A DNA stretch of 64,000 bases from Azospirillum canadense (GCF_025961225.1 NZ_JAOQNG010000010.1:486501-550500), one strand, 5' to 3'; numbered from the stretch's first letter, positions 19,361-27,756 are shown. The notes: generated by a model from the sequence alone, not told the origin. Numbers and translations are program-made.

Positions 19361-19555
19361 TCAGGAGCAGGGCACCCCGCCCGCGCCGAACAGGATGGCA
19401 ATGGTGGCGCTCACCGCCTCCGACAGGCTCGCGCTTAAGTGGCGGGCCCGCAAGGCTTCTGCTGCCAAGTGGAGAGCGGCGTCTTCAGTGAAACGTCCGC
19501 TTGCAAAACTAAAGACTTCCGAGACAATTTGGCAGTCTCCGTCGTCGATGGTCAT
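19361..19555 (-). CDS. Small protein of unknown function (64 aa)
   Basis: The ATG-initiated ORF encodes 64 residues starting MTIDDGDCQIVSEVFSFASG, with an amphipathic alanine-rich helix (about 22-55) and two cysteines. No domain is recognised. Reasons to keep it are a well-behaved amino acid composition and a free intergenic position upstream of rodA on the same strand. The ribosome site is weak (GAGG twelve bases before the ATG). It may be a real small cytosolic protein or chance. Confidence 0.4.
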   Translation of the reverse strand: MTIDDGDCQIVSEVFSFASGRFTEDAALHLAAEALRARHLSASLSEAVSATIAILFGAGGVPCS

Positions 19556-19601
19556 TTTGTGTCTCTAACCTCGATTTCTTGAGGCAGACGGTAGAGGCGA
19601 T

Positions 19602-19670
19602 TTGACTAACAATGTGTTGACGACGCTGATCGCAAGCCTTTTCGGGGCATTGGTCCTATTCTTGCCTTAG
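19602..19670 (+). CDS. Possible 22-aa hydrophobic peptide
   Basis: A TTG codon five bases after GAGG opens a 22-residue ORF, reading (M)TNNVLTTLIASLFGALVLFLP and then TAG. The composition is that of a single membrane helix, like small membrane peptides or type I toxins. Nothing besides composition and the ribosome site supports it. It lies in the gap between the small minus-strand ORF and the next minus-strand gene. Confidence 0.2.
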   Translation: MTNNVLTTLIASLFGALVLFLP

Positions 19671-19726
19671 TCGGTTCGTGGTTCGGACGAATCCGATCCG
19701 GATCCGGGCCGGAGGCCAATCCGTCC

Positions 19727-20320
19727 TCAGTGCGTGAAGCCGCCGCGCGCCATGGCGAGATGGTGCGCCTGATGGTGGCTTCCCTGCACCATGATGCCGA
19801 TGAAACCCAGGCCGCGGATGCGGGCTGCCTGTCGCGCGTCGGCGGAGGTGACCGTCAGCAGCACGCCGTCGGGCAGGGTTTCCGTGGCCATGGTCCAGCC
19901 GTCGGTGCCGTTCATCTCATGCGCGTGCGCCGGAACCATGCGGCGGATGGCGTCCAGCGAGCGCCCGGCGCCGGTGACCGCAAAGCGCGCGCCGCCGTCG
20001 ATGGCAGTCGCCGCGGCCGCCGCGTTCAGCGTGACCTCGTTCAAGTCGATCAGGTGCCGGCGCAGCGCCTCGATGTCCACCTTGGTCCAGTCGGTGTTGG
20101 GATCGGCGTCGAGGATGGCGACGATCTCCTGGATCGTGCCGAAGGCGTCCTGGCCGGGCAGGGTGGGGGTGACTTGCGCCGCCGTGGCGCCGTGGGTCAT
20201 CCCGGCGTGGTGGGCGGCGTGGTCCATGGGCATGGGCGTCTGGGCGGGCGTTTGGGCGTGGGCCGCGCCGGTGGCGAGAAGCAGGATGGACAGGGCGAGC
20301 GCTGGGGTGCGGGTGGTCAT
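19727..20320 (-). CDS. Exported protein with Met/His-rich N-terminus
   Basis: The 197-residue product has a clear Sec signal peptide (TRTPALALSILLLATGAAHA, cleavage near residue 22). A short Met/His-rich stretch follows (MPMDHAAHHAGMTHG), and then a mixed alpha/beta region (about 60-197) ending in HHQAHHLAMARGGFTH. Met/His clusters of this kind often bind copper or silver in the periplasm, which would be an inference here. No family is recognised for the globular part. The gene is divergent from the P450 gene, and the shared 129-base gap must contain both promoters. Confidence 0.75.
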   Translation of the reverse strand: MTTRTPALALSILLLATGAAHAQTPAQTPMPMDHAAHHAGMTHGATAAQVTPTLPGQDAFGTIQEIVAILDADPNTDWTKVDIEALRRHLIDLNEVTLNAAAAATAIDGGARFAVTGAGRSLDAIRRMVPAHAHEMNGTDGWTMATETLPDGVLLTVTSADARQAARIRGLGFIGIMVQGSHHQAHHLAMARGGFTH

Positions 20321-20449
20321 GGCGTGCTCCGGTCGGGCTGGCGGGCGGCGACGGACTTGGGCGACGGGCTTGGAAAGTCGGCCGGCGGCTTTCATTATAA
20401 GCGGTGAAAGGGCGAAGCGTCGCGAGCGATTGCGCGAGGAGGATCCGCC

Positions 20450-21862
20450 ATGGCCATGCACACCGCCGCACCCTGGGCCACACCGTGGGCCACCCCCTTG
20501 GTCGTCCCGCCGGTCCCGCAGCCGCAGCCGACCGACCTGTCGGCGTGGCAGCTGCTGACCGCCTTCCGGACCAACGCGCTGACCTCCTGGCCGCGGCGGG
20601 CCTACGAGGACTGGGTGCTGGAGCGATCCGTGTTCGGGCGGCCGAGCTTCCTGCTGAACGATCCGGAGGCCATCCGCCGCGTGCTGGTGGACAATGACGC
20701 CAACTACGCCCGCACCCCCGCCGCCATGCGCGTGTTGCGGCCCATCGTGGGCGAGGGCGTGCTGCTGTCGCGTGGCGAGACTTGGAAGCGGCAGCGCCGC
20801 ACGCTGGCCCCGGCCTTCACCCCGCGCACGCTGCCGATGCTGGCCCGCCACGTGGCGTTCGCCACGGAACCGGCGCTGGACCGGCTGGGCGGGATGGCCC
20901 GGGCGGGGGCGGGCGTGGACATTCTCAACTTTATGCAGGCGCTGGCGCTGGACATTGCCGGGCGGTCCATGTTCTCGCTGGAGATGGAGCGGTTCGGCCC
21001 GGCGCTGCGCGGCATGATCCAGCGCTACAACGAGCGGCTGGCGCGCCCGCACCCCAGCGACTTCTTTGTGCCGTTGTCCATCCCGACGGTCTGGGACCTG
21101 CTGCGCCGCCGCTTCCGGCGGGAGTGGATGGGGCTGGTCGAGAGCATCATCGCGGAGCGAAGGCGGGCGGGGAGTGTTGGGGTGGGTGGCGCGCGCGACC
21201 TGCTGGACCTGATGGACGAGGCGCGCGATCCGGAGACGGGCGCCGGCTTCACCCCCGACCAGCTGCGCGACCAAGTGGCGACGCTGATCATGGCCGGGCA
21301 CGAGACGACGGCGCTGGCGCTGTTCTGGGCCTGCTGGCTGCTGACCCAGGCGCCGGACGTGCAGGAGCGCGTGGCGGCGGAGGCGCAGGGGGTGGACATC
21401 ACGCCCGAGTCGGCACTGGAGGCGGTGGCGCGGCTGCCCTACACGCGGGCGGTGGTGGACGAGGCGATGCGACTCTACCCGCCGGCCTTCGCCATCGTGC
21501 GGCTGGCGCTGGGGCCGGACCAGGCCGGAGGACTGGACATTCCCAAGGGATCGGTTGTCATGGTGGCGCCCTGGGTGCTGCACCGGCACCGCGGCTTGTG
21601 GGCGGAGCCGGACGCCTTCAACCCGGAGCGATTCCTCCCCGGCGCCCCGCCGCCGCCGCGATTCGCCTTCCTGCCCTTCGGGGCCGGGCCGCGGGTGTGC
21701 ATCGGCGCGCAATTCGCCCTGACCGAGGCGGTGCTGGTGCTCGCATCGCTGTTCCACCGCTTCCGGCTGGAGATGCCGGCGGGGGCGCGGCCGGCGCTGC
21801 CCGTGGCCGTGGTGACGACCCAGCCGGACCACGCCCCGTCCTTTCGGGTGATCCCGCGCTGA
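20450..21862 (+). CDS. Cytochrome P450
   Basis: The 470-residue product has all class signatures. The I-helix oxygen-activation motif is AGHETTAL, the K-helix ExxR is EAMRLYPP, and the heme-binding loop is FGAGPRVCIG with Cys near 417. There is no N-terminal membrane anchor, so it is a soluble bacterial enzyme. Substrate is unknown; sequence style resembles the CYP4/CYP102-like fatty acid or terpene hydroxylases more than narrow camphor types. No ferredoxin or reductase gene is adjacent. The ATG follows a GAGGAGGA ribosome site. The betaine transporter genes begin 112 bases downstream on the same strand. Confidence 0.95.
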   Translation: MAMHTAAPWATPWATPLVVPPVPQPQPTDLSAWQLLTAFRTNALTSWPRRAYEDWVLERSVFGRPSFLLNDPEAIRRVLVDNDANYARTPAAMRVLRPIVGEGVLLSRGETWKRQRRTLAPAFTPRTLPMLARHVAFATEPALDRLGGMARAGAGVDILNFMQALALDIAGRSMFSLEMERFGPALRGMIQRYNERLARPHPSDFFVPLSIPTVWDLLRRRFRREWMGLVESIIAERRRAGSVGVGGARDLLDLMDEARDPETGAGFTPDQLRDQVATLIMAGHETTALALFWACWLLTQAPDVQERVAAEAQGVDITPESALEAVARLPYTRAVVDEAMRLYPPAFAIVRLALGPDQAGGLDIPKGSVVMVAPWVLHRHRGLWAEPDAFNPERFLPGAPPPPRFAFLPFGAGPRVCIGAQFALTEAVLVLASLFHRFRLEMPAGARPALPVAVVTTQPDHAPSFRVIPR

Positions 21863-21974
21863 CCATTCGAAGCCCCTTGCATGCGGCAAGCTGGCGGAAA
21901 GCCCGGCTTGCCGTGGCGTCGATTGGCCCCCATCCTACCTGCAAAACGAAACCTGTGCGGGAATGGAGGGGGCA

Positions 21975-22913
21975 GTGGCGATAAAGGTGTCGATGAAGCG
22001 GGCGATTGGGGCGGTGGCCGCCCTGGCACTTGGAGTGCTCCTGTCCTCCGGGGCGGCGCGGGCGGCGGACGCGGTCCGGGTCAGCTCCAAGCTGGATGCG
22101 GAGAGCGGGCTGCTCGGCACCATGATCCTTCAGGTGCTGGAGGCCAACAACATCCCGACCGAGAACAAGATCCAGCTCGGTCCCACCAAGATCGTGCGCA
22201 GCGCGCTGCTGGCGGGGGAGATCGACGTCTATCCGGAATACACCGGCAACGGCGCCTTCTTCTTCAACGTGGACAGCGACCCGGTGTGGAAGAACGCGGC
22301 CGGCGGCTACGAAACGGTCAAGCAGTTGGACCTGGACAAGAACAACATCGTCTGGCTGAAGCCGGCCCCGGCCAACAACACCTGGGCCATCGCGCTGCGC
22401 CGCGACGTGGCGGCGCCCAACAAGCTCACCACCATGGAGGATTTCGCGCGCTGGGTGGGCGGTGGCGGCAAGGCCAAGATCGCCGCCTCGGCCGAGTTCG
22501 TGGAGAGCCCGGCGGCGCTGCCCTCCTTCCAGAGCGTCTATGGCTTCACGTTGAAGCCGGATCAGATCCTGGTGCTGGCCGGCGGCGACACGGCGGCGAC
22601 CATCCGTGCGGCGGCGGAGGGCACGTCCGGCGTCAACACCGCCATGGTCTACGGCACCGACGGGGCCATCGCGGCGCTCGACCTCGTCGTCATGAAGGAC
22701 ACGAAGTCCGCGCAGATGGTCTATGAGCCGGCGCCCACGGTGCGCGCGTCGGTGCTGCAGGCCTATCCGAAGATGCGCGAGGTGCTGGAACCGGTCTTCG
22801 CGTCGCTCGACGAGGAGACTCTGCGGTCGCTCAACGCGAAGATTTCGGTGGAGGGGCAGGATCCGAAGCAGGTCGCCTCGGCCTACTTGAAGTCCAAGGG
22901 GTTCGTGAAGTGA
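21975..22913 (+). CDS. osmF: Osmoprotectant ABC transporter substrate-binding protein (OsmF/YehZ)
   Basis: The product is about 312 residues with a Sec signal peptide (cut near AARAADAV). An OpuAC-type binding fold follows: SSKLDAESGLLGTMILQVLE, ALLAGEIDVYPEYTGNG and FLKSKGFVK-like ending. OsmF/YehZ proteins bind glycine betaine or related solutes in the periplasm. The GTG at 21975 is chosen because GGAGGGGG lies directly upstream; ATG codons at 21963 and 21993 are alternatives. It leads a four-gene set: binding protein, permease, ATPase, permease. Confidence 0.9.
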   Translation: MAIKVSMKRAIGAVAALALGVLLSSGAARAADAVRVSSKLDAESGLLGTMILQVLEANNIPTENKIQLGPTKIVRSALLAGEIDVYPEYTGNGAFFFNVDSDPVWKNAAGGYETVKQLDLDKNNIVWLKPAPANNTWAIALRRDVAAPNKLTTMEDFARWVGGGGKAKIAASAEFVESPAALPSFQSVYGFTLKPDQILVLAGGDTAATIRAAAEGTSGVNTAMVYGTDGAIAALDLVVMKDTKSAQMVYEPAPTVRASVLQAYPKMREVLEPVFASLDEETLRSLNAKISVEGQDPKQVASAYLKSKGFVK

Positions 22914-22931
22914 CCGGGCAACCGTAAGGGA

Positions 22932-24092
22932 ATGCCCCACCGACCCATCCTGCACAATCGCGTTGCACTGCTGTTGGCCGCCGCGATCGCCGCGGCGGCG
23001 CTGACGCTGCCGTTCCTTGGCTTCGCGCCCAACCGGCTGCTGTCCGGACGGCCGGTCGCGCTGTGGGCGGCACTGGTCGGGCCGCTGGATTGGCTTGTCT
23101 TGCTGCCGGGCGTGGTGGTGCTGGCGGTGCCGTTCCTGCGGCCGGGGCGGGCGGTGTCCGCGGCTTATGTGGCGGCGGGGGTGCTGCTCGCCGTGGGGCT
23201 GGTCTGGCTGGCGGGGGCGCAGGCGGCGCGGCTGGCCGCCAACGCGGCGCCGGCGGCGCGCACCTCCTTCGGCGCCGGCTTTTGGGTAATGGAGGCGGCG
23301 GCGCTGCTGGCCGCCATGGACGGCGTGCGGCGCCTGGGGCTGGCCCCGGCGTGGCGGATCGCCGTTGGGGCGGCGGCGGCGGCGCTGATCGGGCTGCTGC
23401 TCGCCTCCGGCCGGCTTGACCAGCTGTCGATCCTCAGGGAATACGCGAACCAACGGGACGTCTTTGCCGCCGCTGTGGCGCGGCATGCGGTGCTGGTGGC
23501 CGCGGCGCTGGTGCCGACGCTGCTGATCGGCGTGCCGCTGGGCGTGCTGGCGCAGCGGGTGCCGCGGGTGCGGCGGGCGGTCTTCCCGGTGCTGAACGTC
23601 GTCCAAACGGTACCGTCCATCGCGCTGTTCGGGCTGTTGCTGGCGCCCCTGTCGGCGCTGGCGAACGCCCTGCCGGGGCTGGGCATCGCCGGGGTCGGGC
23701 CGGTGCCGGCGGTGATCGCGCTGACCTTCTATTCGCTTCTTCCCATCGTGCGGAACACGGTGGAGGGGCTGGACGGTGTCCCGGCGGCGGTGCGCGAGGC
23801 GGCGCGCGGCATGGGCATGACCAAGCGGCAAATCTTTTGGAAGGTCGAGGTGCCGCTGGCCCTGCCGGTGTTCCTGTCGGGCTTGCGGATCACGCTGGTG
23901 CAGGCGGTCGGGCTGGCCGCGGTGGCGGCGCTGATCGGGGCAGGCGGGTTGGGGGCGATCATGTTCCAGGGGCTGTTCGCCAACGCGCTGGACCTTGTGC
24001 TGCTGGGGGCGGTGCCGGTGATCGTGCTGGCGGTGGCGGTCGACGCGGCGCTGAAGCTCGCCGTTTCATTGTTGGGGAGGCGTGCGGCGTGA
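22932..24092 (+). CDS. yehY: Osmoprotectant ABC transporter permease (YehY)
   Basis: The 386-residue product has a long N-terminal membrane region (about 10-165) with five segments. A BPD_transp_1 domain follows (about 190-380) with the EAA loop REAARGMGMTKRQIFWKVEV. This two-part layout is characteristic of YehY, which is longer than its partner YehW. It begins 18 bases after the osmF stop. Its stop codon overlaps the ATPase gene start by four bases (GTGA), which suggests translational coupling. Confidence 0.9.
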   Translation: MPHRPILHNRVALLLAAAIAAAALTLPFLGFAPNRLLSGRPVALWAALVGPLDWLVLLPGVVVLAVPFLRPGRAVSAAYVAAGVLLAVGLVWLAGAQAARLAANAAPAARTSFGAGFWVMEAAALLAAMDGVRRLGLAPAWRIAVGAAAAALIGLLLASGRLDQLSILREYANQRDVFAAAVARHAVLVAAALVPTLLIGVPLGVLAQRVPRVRRAVFPVLNVVQTVPSIALFGLLLAPLSALANALPGLGIAGVGPVPAVIALTFYSLLPIVRNTVEGLDGVPAAVREAARGMGMTKRQIFWKVEVPLALPVFLSGLRITLVQAVGLAAVAALIGAGGLGAIMFQGLFANALDLVLLGAVPVIVLAVAVDAALKLAVSLLGRRAA

Positions 24093-25018
24093 TCACGTTC
24101 GACCGGGTGACCAAGCGGTTCGAGCCCTGGACGGCGGTGGACGGCGTGTCCCTGACCGTGGAGGCGGGGGAGTTCTGCGTGCTGATCGGCCCGTCGGGGT
24201 CGGGCAAGTCCACCCTGATGAAGATGACCAACCGGCTGATCGTGCCGGAGGAGGGGACCATCCGCGTCGATGGCGAGGATATCGCCACGCTGCGGCCGGA
24301 GGATCTGCGCCGGCGCATGGGCTACGTCATCCAGAATGTCGGGCTGTTCCCGCACTGGACGGTGGAGCGCAACATCGCCACGGTGCCGACCCTGCTCGGC
24401 TGGCCAAAGGCGCGGGTGCGCGACCGGGTTTCGGACCTGCTGGACCTGCTGAAGCTGGACGCGCGGCGCTTCCGCGACGCCTACCCGCACCAGCTCTCCG
24501 GCGGGCAGCAACAGCGCGTCGGCGTCGCCCGCGCGCTGGCCGCGGAGCCGGCCATCCTGCTGATGGACGAGCCGTTCAGCGCGCTCGACCCGATCACGCG
24601 CGGGGCGCTTCAGGCGGAAATGACGGCGATCCACAAGGCGACGGGCACGACCATCGTCTTCGTCACCCATGACATGGACGAAGCGCTGAAGCTCGCCAAC
24701 CGCATCGCCGTGCTGGACCACGGCCGGCTGGTCCAGTTCGGCACGCCGCTGGACATCCTGCACCACCCCGCCAACGACACGGTGCGCGACCTGATCGGGC
24801 GCGAGGACTGGGGGCTGAAGCTGCTGGCGGTGGAGACGGTGGGCCAGCGCGTCCGGCCGGAGGAGGACGGCGCGATCGGCGCGCCGCTGCCGGCCGACGC
24901 CCCGCTGCGCCAAGCCATCGCGGAGATGGTGGCGCGCGGCACCGACCGGCTGCCGGTGGTGGACGCGGGCGGGCGGCCGGCCGGCGTGCTGCACCTGTCC
25001 GACGTCGTGCGGTCATGA
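24089..25018 (+). CDS. yehX: Osmoprotectant ABC transporter ATP-binding protein (YehX)
   Basis: The 309-residue product has Walker A GPSGSGKST (about 35-43), signature LSGGQQQRVGVARAL, Walker B ILLMDEPFSALDP and the H-loop THDMDEAL. A short C-terminal CBS-like tail (about 255-309) ends in DRLPVVDAGGRPAGVLHLSD, as in OpuA/ProV-type osmotic sensors. It powers the YehY/YehW permeases. The start is the GTG at 24089 overlapping the yehY stop. Its stop lies inside a 14-bp tandem duplication. Confidence 0.95.
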   Translation: MITFDRVTKRFEPWTAVDGVSLTVEAGEFCVLIGPSGSGKSTLMKMTNRLIVPEEGTIRVDGEDIATLRPEDLRRRMGYVIQNVGLFPHWTVERNIATVPTLLGWPKARVRDRVSDLLDLLKLDARRFRDAYPHQLSGGQQQRVGVARALAAEPAILLMDEPFSALDPITRGALQAEMTAIHKATGTTIVFVTHDMDEALKLANRIAVLDHGRLVQFGTPLDILHHPANDTVRDLIGREDWGLKLLAVETVGQRVRPEEDGAIGAPLPADAPLRQAIAEMVARGTDRLPVVDAGGRPAGVLHLSDVVRS

Positions 25019-25034
25019 GGGTGCGGTCATGAGG
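25007..25034 (+). repeat. Perfect 14-bp tandem duplication over the yehX stop and yehW start
   Basis: GTGCGGTCATGAGG occurs twice back to back (25007-25020 and 25021-25034). The first copy contains ATGA, where an ATG at 25015 overlaps the yehX stop TGA. The second copy supplies the ATG at 25029, which is the one in frame with yehW. The layout suggests that an original ATGA overlap was duplicated, moving the downstream start by 14 bases. Confidence 0.85.
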
Positions 25035-25796
25035 GCCGGCTCCACCACACTGCGCTGGCGGATGGCCTTCCTGACTGACCGGCTGACGCTGGCGGTCGCG
25101 GTGCTGGTGGCGCTGGTGTTGGGCATGCCGCTGCTGAAGCCGCTGTTCGCCGCGGCCTTCCCGACGCTCGACCGGCCGCTCTACGAGGCGGACAGCTTCC
25201 TAACGCTGACGCTCGACCATCTGGCGCTGGTCGGGCTGTCCAGCCTGACGGCGGTGGTGGCGGGCTGCGCCGCCGGCATCTTCGTGACGCGGCCGTCGGG
25301 GGCGGAGTTCCGCGGCATCCTGGAGGCGGTCGCCGCCATGGGTCAGACCTTCCCGCCGGTGGCGGTGCTGGCGGTGGCGGTCCCGGTCATGGGGTTCGGG
25401 GCGCAGCCGGCCCTGATCGCGCTGACGCTCTACGCCCTGCTGCCCATCGTAGAGAACACGGTCGCCGGGCTGGAGGGCGTGCCGGAGTCGGTGCTGGAAA
25501 GCGCGCGGGGCCTCGGCATGGGGCCGGTGGAGCGGCTGTTCCGGGTGGAGCTGCCGCTGGCCGCCCCGGTGATCCTGGCCGGCGTGCGCACGGCGGTGGT
25601 CATCAACGTGGGCACCGCCGCGATTGCCTCCACCGTGGGGGCGAAGACCCTGGGGCTGCCGATCATCGTCGGACTGAACGGGTCGAACCAAGCCTATGTG
25701 ATCCAGGGGGCGGTGATCGTCGCAGCGCTGGCCGTGGTGCTGGACTTCGGTTTCGACCGGCTCGCGGCGCTGTCGGTGCGCTGGCGGCGGGGGTGA
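25029..25796 (+). CDS. yehW: Osmoprotectant ABC transporter permease (YehW)
   Basis: The 255-residue product has about six membrane segments and a BPD_transp_1 domain with the EAA loop LESARGLGMGPVERLFRVEL. It pairs with YehY as the second channel subunit. An N-terminal hydrophobic segment (about 17-38) is followed by an external loop with a Pro/Tyr-rich stretch. Its ATG is the second copy of a duplicated start context, eleven bases after the yehX stop. The gene ends in a repeat-filled gap before the convergent BON-LysM gene. Confidence 0.92.
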   Translation: MRAGSTTLRWRMAFLTDRLTLAVAVLVALVLGMPLLKPLFAAAFPTLDRPLYEADSFLTLTLDHLALVGLSSLTAVVAGCAAGIFVTRPSGAEFRGILEAVAAMGQTFPPVAVLAVAVPVMGFGAQPALIALTLYALLPIVENTVAGLEGVPESVLESARGLGMGPVERLFRVELPLAAPVILAGVRTAVVINVGTAAIASTVGAKTLGLPIIVGLNGSNQAYVIQGAVIVAALAVVLDFGFDRLAALSVRWRRG

Positions 25797-25825
25797 GGTG
25801 GGGGTGGGGAGTGGTTGTGCTGTTT

Positions 25826-25932
25826 CCCCCACCCTAACCCTCCCCCGCTGGGCGGGGGAGGGGACTGCCGCTGCACGTTTGCGATAGTCCTGTCTCCCTC
25901 CCCCGCCCAGCGGGGGAGGGTCGGGGTGGGGG
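25826..25932. repeat. 107-bp palindromic intergenic element, copy A
   Basis: The element starts CCCCCACCCTAACCCTCCCC and ends with the near-complement GAGGGTCGGGGTGGGGG. Inside each half is a shorter hairpin (CTCCCCCGC TGG GCGGGGGAG). The ~30-base centre is not palindromic. A second copy of the same length lies at 43632-43738. Both sit between convergent genes, here yehW and the BON-LysM gene. Bidirectional termination is likely. Confidence 0.85.
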
Positions 25933-25945
25933 CCCAGCGCGACGA

Positions 25946-26416
25946 CTACCGCGGCGGGATGCGCAGGACCTGGCCGGGGTAGATCTTGTTGGGATCCTTC
26001 AGCATCGGCTTGTTGGCCTCGAAGATCCGGTTGTAGGCCGAGGCGTCGCCGTAGACCTGCTTGGCGATGGCGGACAGGGTGTCGCCCTTCTCCACGGTGT
26101 GGAACTGGGTCTGCTGGCCGGGCTGGCTGGAGGGCGGCATGGTCGGCTGGTCCTGAGCGGAACCCACGACCGCCGTCTGGTCGTCCACTTTCGACACGCC
26201 CTTCACGTTGCCGAGCGCCACCGCGATCTTTTCCTTCTCCTCCTGCGAGGCGACGGCGCCGCGCACGGTGACGGTGTCGTCGGCGACCTGGATGTCCAGC
26301 CCATTCGTCGGCAGTCCCATCTGCGAGACGTGCGACTTCAGCTGGTCGGCCGTCGGGGTATCGGTGTCGCTGACCTTTTCGCCGAACTCGCGGCGGAAGA
26401 AATCGAACAGGCCCAT
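25946..26416 (-). CDS. kbp: BON and LysM domain protein (Kbp/YgaU-like)
   Basis: The 156-residue product has an N-terminal BON domain (about 25-90, LDIQVADDTVTVRGAVASQE) and a C-terminal LysM domain (about 104-154, FHTVEKGDTLSAIAKQVYGD). This order and length match E. coli Kbp (YgaU, 149 residues), a cytosolic potassium-binding protein. There is no signal peptide, which agrees with a cytosolic role despite the LysM domain. The ATG at 26416 is preceded by GGGAGGCAGCC. It is the only gene between two convergent or divergent neighbours. Confidence 0.85.
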   Translation of the reverse strand: MGLFDFFRREFGEKVSDTDTPTADQLKSHVSQMGLPTNGLDIQVADDTVTVRGAVASQEEKEKIAVALGNVKGVSKVDDQTAVVGSAQDQPTMPPSSQPGQQTQFHTVEKGDTLSAIAKQVYGDASAYNRIFEANKPMLKDPNKIYPGQVLRIPPR

Positions 26417-26565
26417 GGCTGCCTCCCTTCGTTGATTCGAACTGTGACAACACCGGGAGGCGGCCGGGGTTCTCCCTGGGGGGTTCACGAATCGGGGGGC
26501 GCGGCACACTTACTCCTTCATGGAGCCCGTAACGAGCAATGCGGCCCCAGGTTAAGGAGACAGCG

Positions 26566-27546
26566 ATGCAATCGTCCGACGACTGGCGGATCCCGCCGGA
26601 GTTCCAGCCCGACCCGGATGCCGTGGGCTACGACCTGGACCGCGCGCTGTCCTGCATGGTGGGCCTGCGCGCCATGATTCCGGAGGATGCCTACACCGCC
26701 GACGTACTGGGAACGGAACGGGCCGGGCAGGGGGCGGTGATCCGGGCGGATGGCCTTGTCCTGACCATCGGCTACTTGATCGTGGAGGCGGAGGAGGTCT
26801 GGTTGACCACCATCGACGGGCGCGCCGTCCAGGCGGACGTCGTCGGCTACGATCACGCCAGCGGCTTCGGCCTCGTCAAGGCGATGCAGCCGCTCGGCAC
26901 GCCCGCGCTGGCGCTGGGCTCGTCGAAGCGGGCGGAGGTCGGCGACAGCGTCGTGGTCGCCGGGGCCGGCGGGCGGGAACACTCGCTCCAAGGGCGGATC
27001 GTCGCCCAGCAGGAATTCGCCGGCTATTGGGAATACATGATCGACGACGCGCTGTTCACCCTGCCGGCGCACCCGAATTGGGGCGGCACGGCCTTGCTGG
27101 GCTTCTCTGGCGAGTTGCTGGGCATCGGGTCGCTCCAGCTGCAATACCGGGCGCCGGGCGACCGCATCCTGCCGCTGAACATGAGCGTGCCCATCGACCT
27201 GCTGAAGCCGATCCTGGACGACCTGCTGACCAAGGGGAAGGTGGAGGGGCCGACGCGCCCCTGGCTTGGCCTCTACGCCACGCAGGACGAGGAGGAGCGG
27301 GTAGTGCTGGTCGGGCTGGCCGGCGACGGCCCGGCCCAGCGCGCGGAGCTGCGCGCCGGCGATGTGGTGCGCGCGGTGGCCGGGGAGCCGGTGGGGACGC
27401 TGGCGGACTTCTACCGCGCGCTGTGGGCGCTCGGGCCGGCCGGGGTCGACGTGCCCATGACCGTGGAGCGCGAGGGCGACGTGTTTGAGTTGCGCGTGGG
27501 CTCCGCCGACCGGGAACGCTTCCTGAAGCAGGGGCGGCGGCATTGA
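26566..27546 (+). CDS. Trypsin-like PDZ protein lacking the catalytic triad (pseudoprotease)
   Basis: The 326-residue product has the fold pattern of an HtrA/DegS-type protease: a trypsin-like domain (about 45-225) and a C-terminal PDZ domain (about 235-325, PWLGLYATQDEEERVVLVGL). The triad residues are all replaced. The usual TNxHVV is TIGYLI (His to Tyr70), the DLALL aspartate is Gly100 in HASGFGLVK, and the GNSGGP serine is Trp172 in PNWGGTAL. No signal peptide or membrane anchor is seen, so it appears cytosolic. It probably works as a binding or scaffold protein. The ATG at 26566 follows AAGGAGA. Confidence 0.8.
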   Translation: MQSSDDWRIPPEFQPDPDAVGYDLDRALSCMVGLRAMIPEDAYTADVLGTERAGQGAVIRADGLVLTIGYLIVEAEEVWLTTIDGRAVQADVVGYDHASGFGLVKAMQPLGTPALALGSSKRAEVGDSVVVAGAGGREHSLQGRIVAQQEFAGYWEYMIDDALFTLPAHPNWGGTALLGFSGELLGIGSLQLQYRAPGDRILPLNMSVPIDLLKPILDDLLTKGKVEGPTRPWLGLYATQDEEERVVLVGLAGDGPAQRAELRAGDVVRAVAGEPVGTLADFYRALWALGPAGVDVPMTVEREGDVFELRVGSADRERFLKQGRRH

Positions 27547-27566
27547 GAGAGGTGAGTGGTTGCGCT

Positions 27567-27731
27567 GGGCCCCCCTCCCGACCTCCCCCATCTTCGACGG
27601 GGGGAGGGGTTGAGCGTCGGAGCGGAGGAGTTCGCTCCCCCGCTCTCGGCGGACCGAAGGTCCGCCTGCCGCGTCAGCGCAAGCTTCGCTTGCGCGGGAG
27701 CGAAGATGGGGGAGGGTTAGGGTGGGGGCCC
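27567..27731. repeat. Composite palindromic repeat between convergent genes
   Basis: The outer arms (GGGCCCCCCTCCCGACCTCC and the complementary right end GGAGGGTTAGGGTGGGGGCCC) enclose two inner hairpins. GGCGGACC/GGTCCGCC lies at 27648-27666, and GCGCAAGC/GCTTGCGC follows directly. The 48-base inner part (27648-27695) recurs at 32953-33000 with few differences. It fills the gap between the pseudoprotease gene and gnd and has no coding signal. Confidence 0.75.
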
Positions 27732-27756
27732 AATTCGACTATTCAGCCCCGCACAG

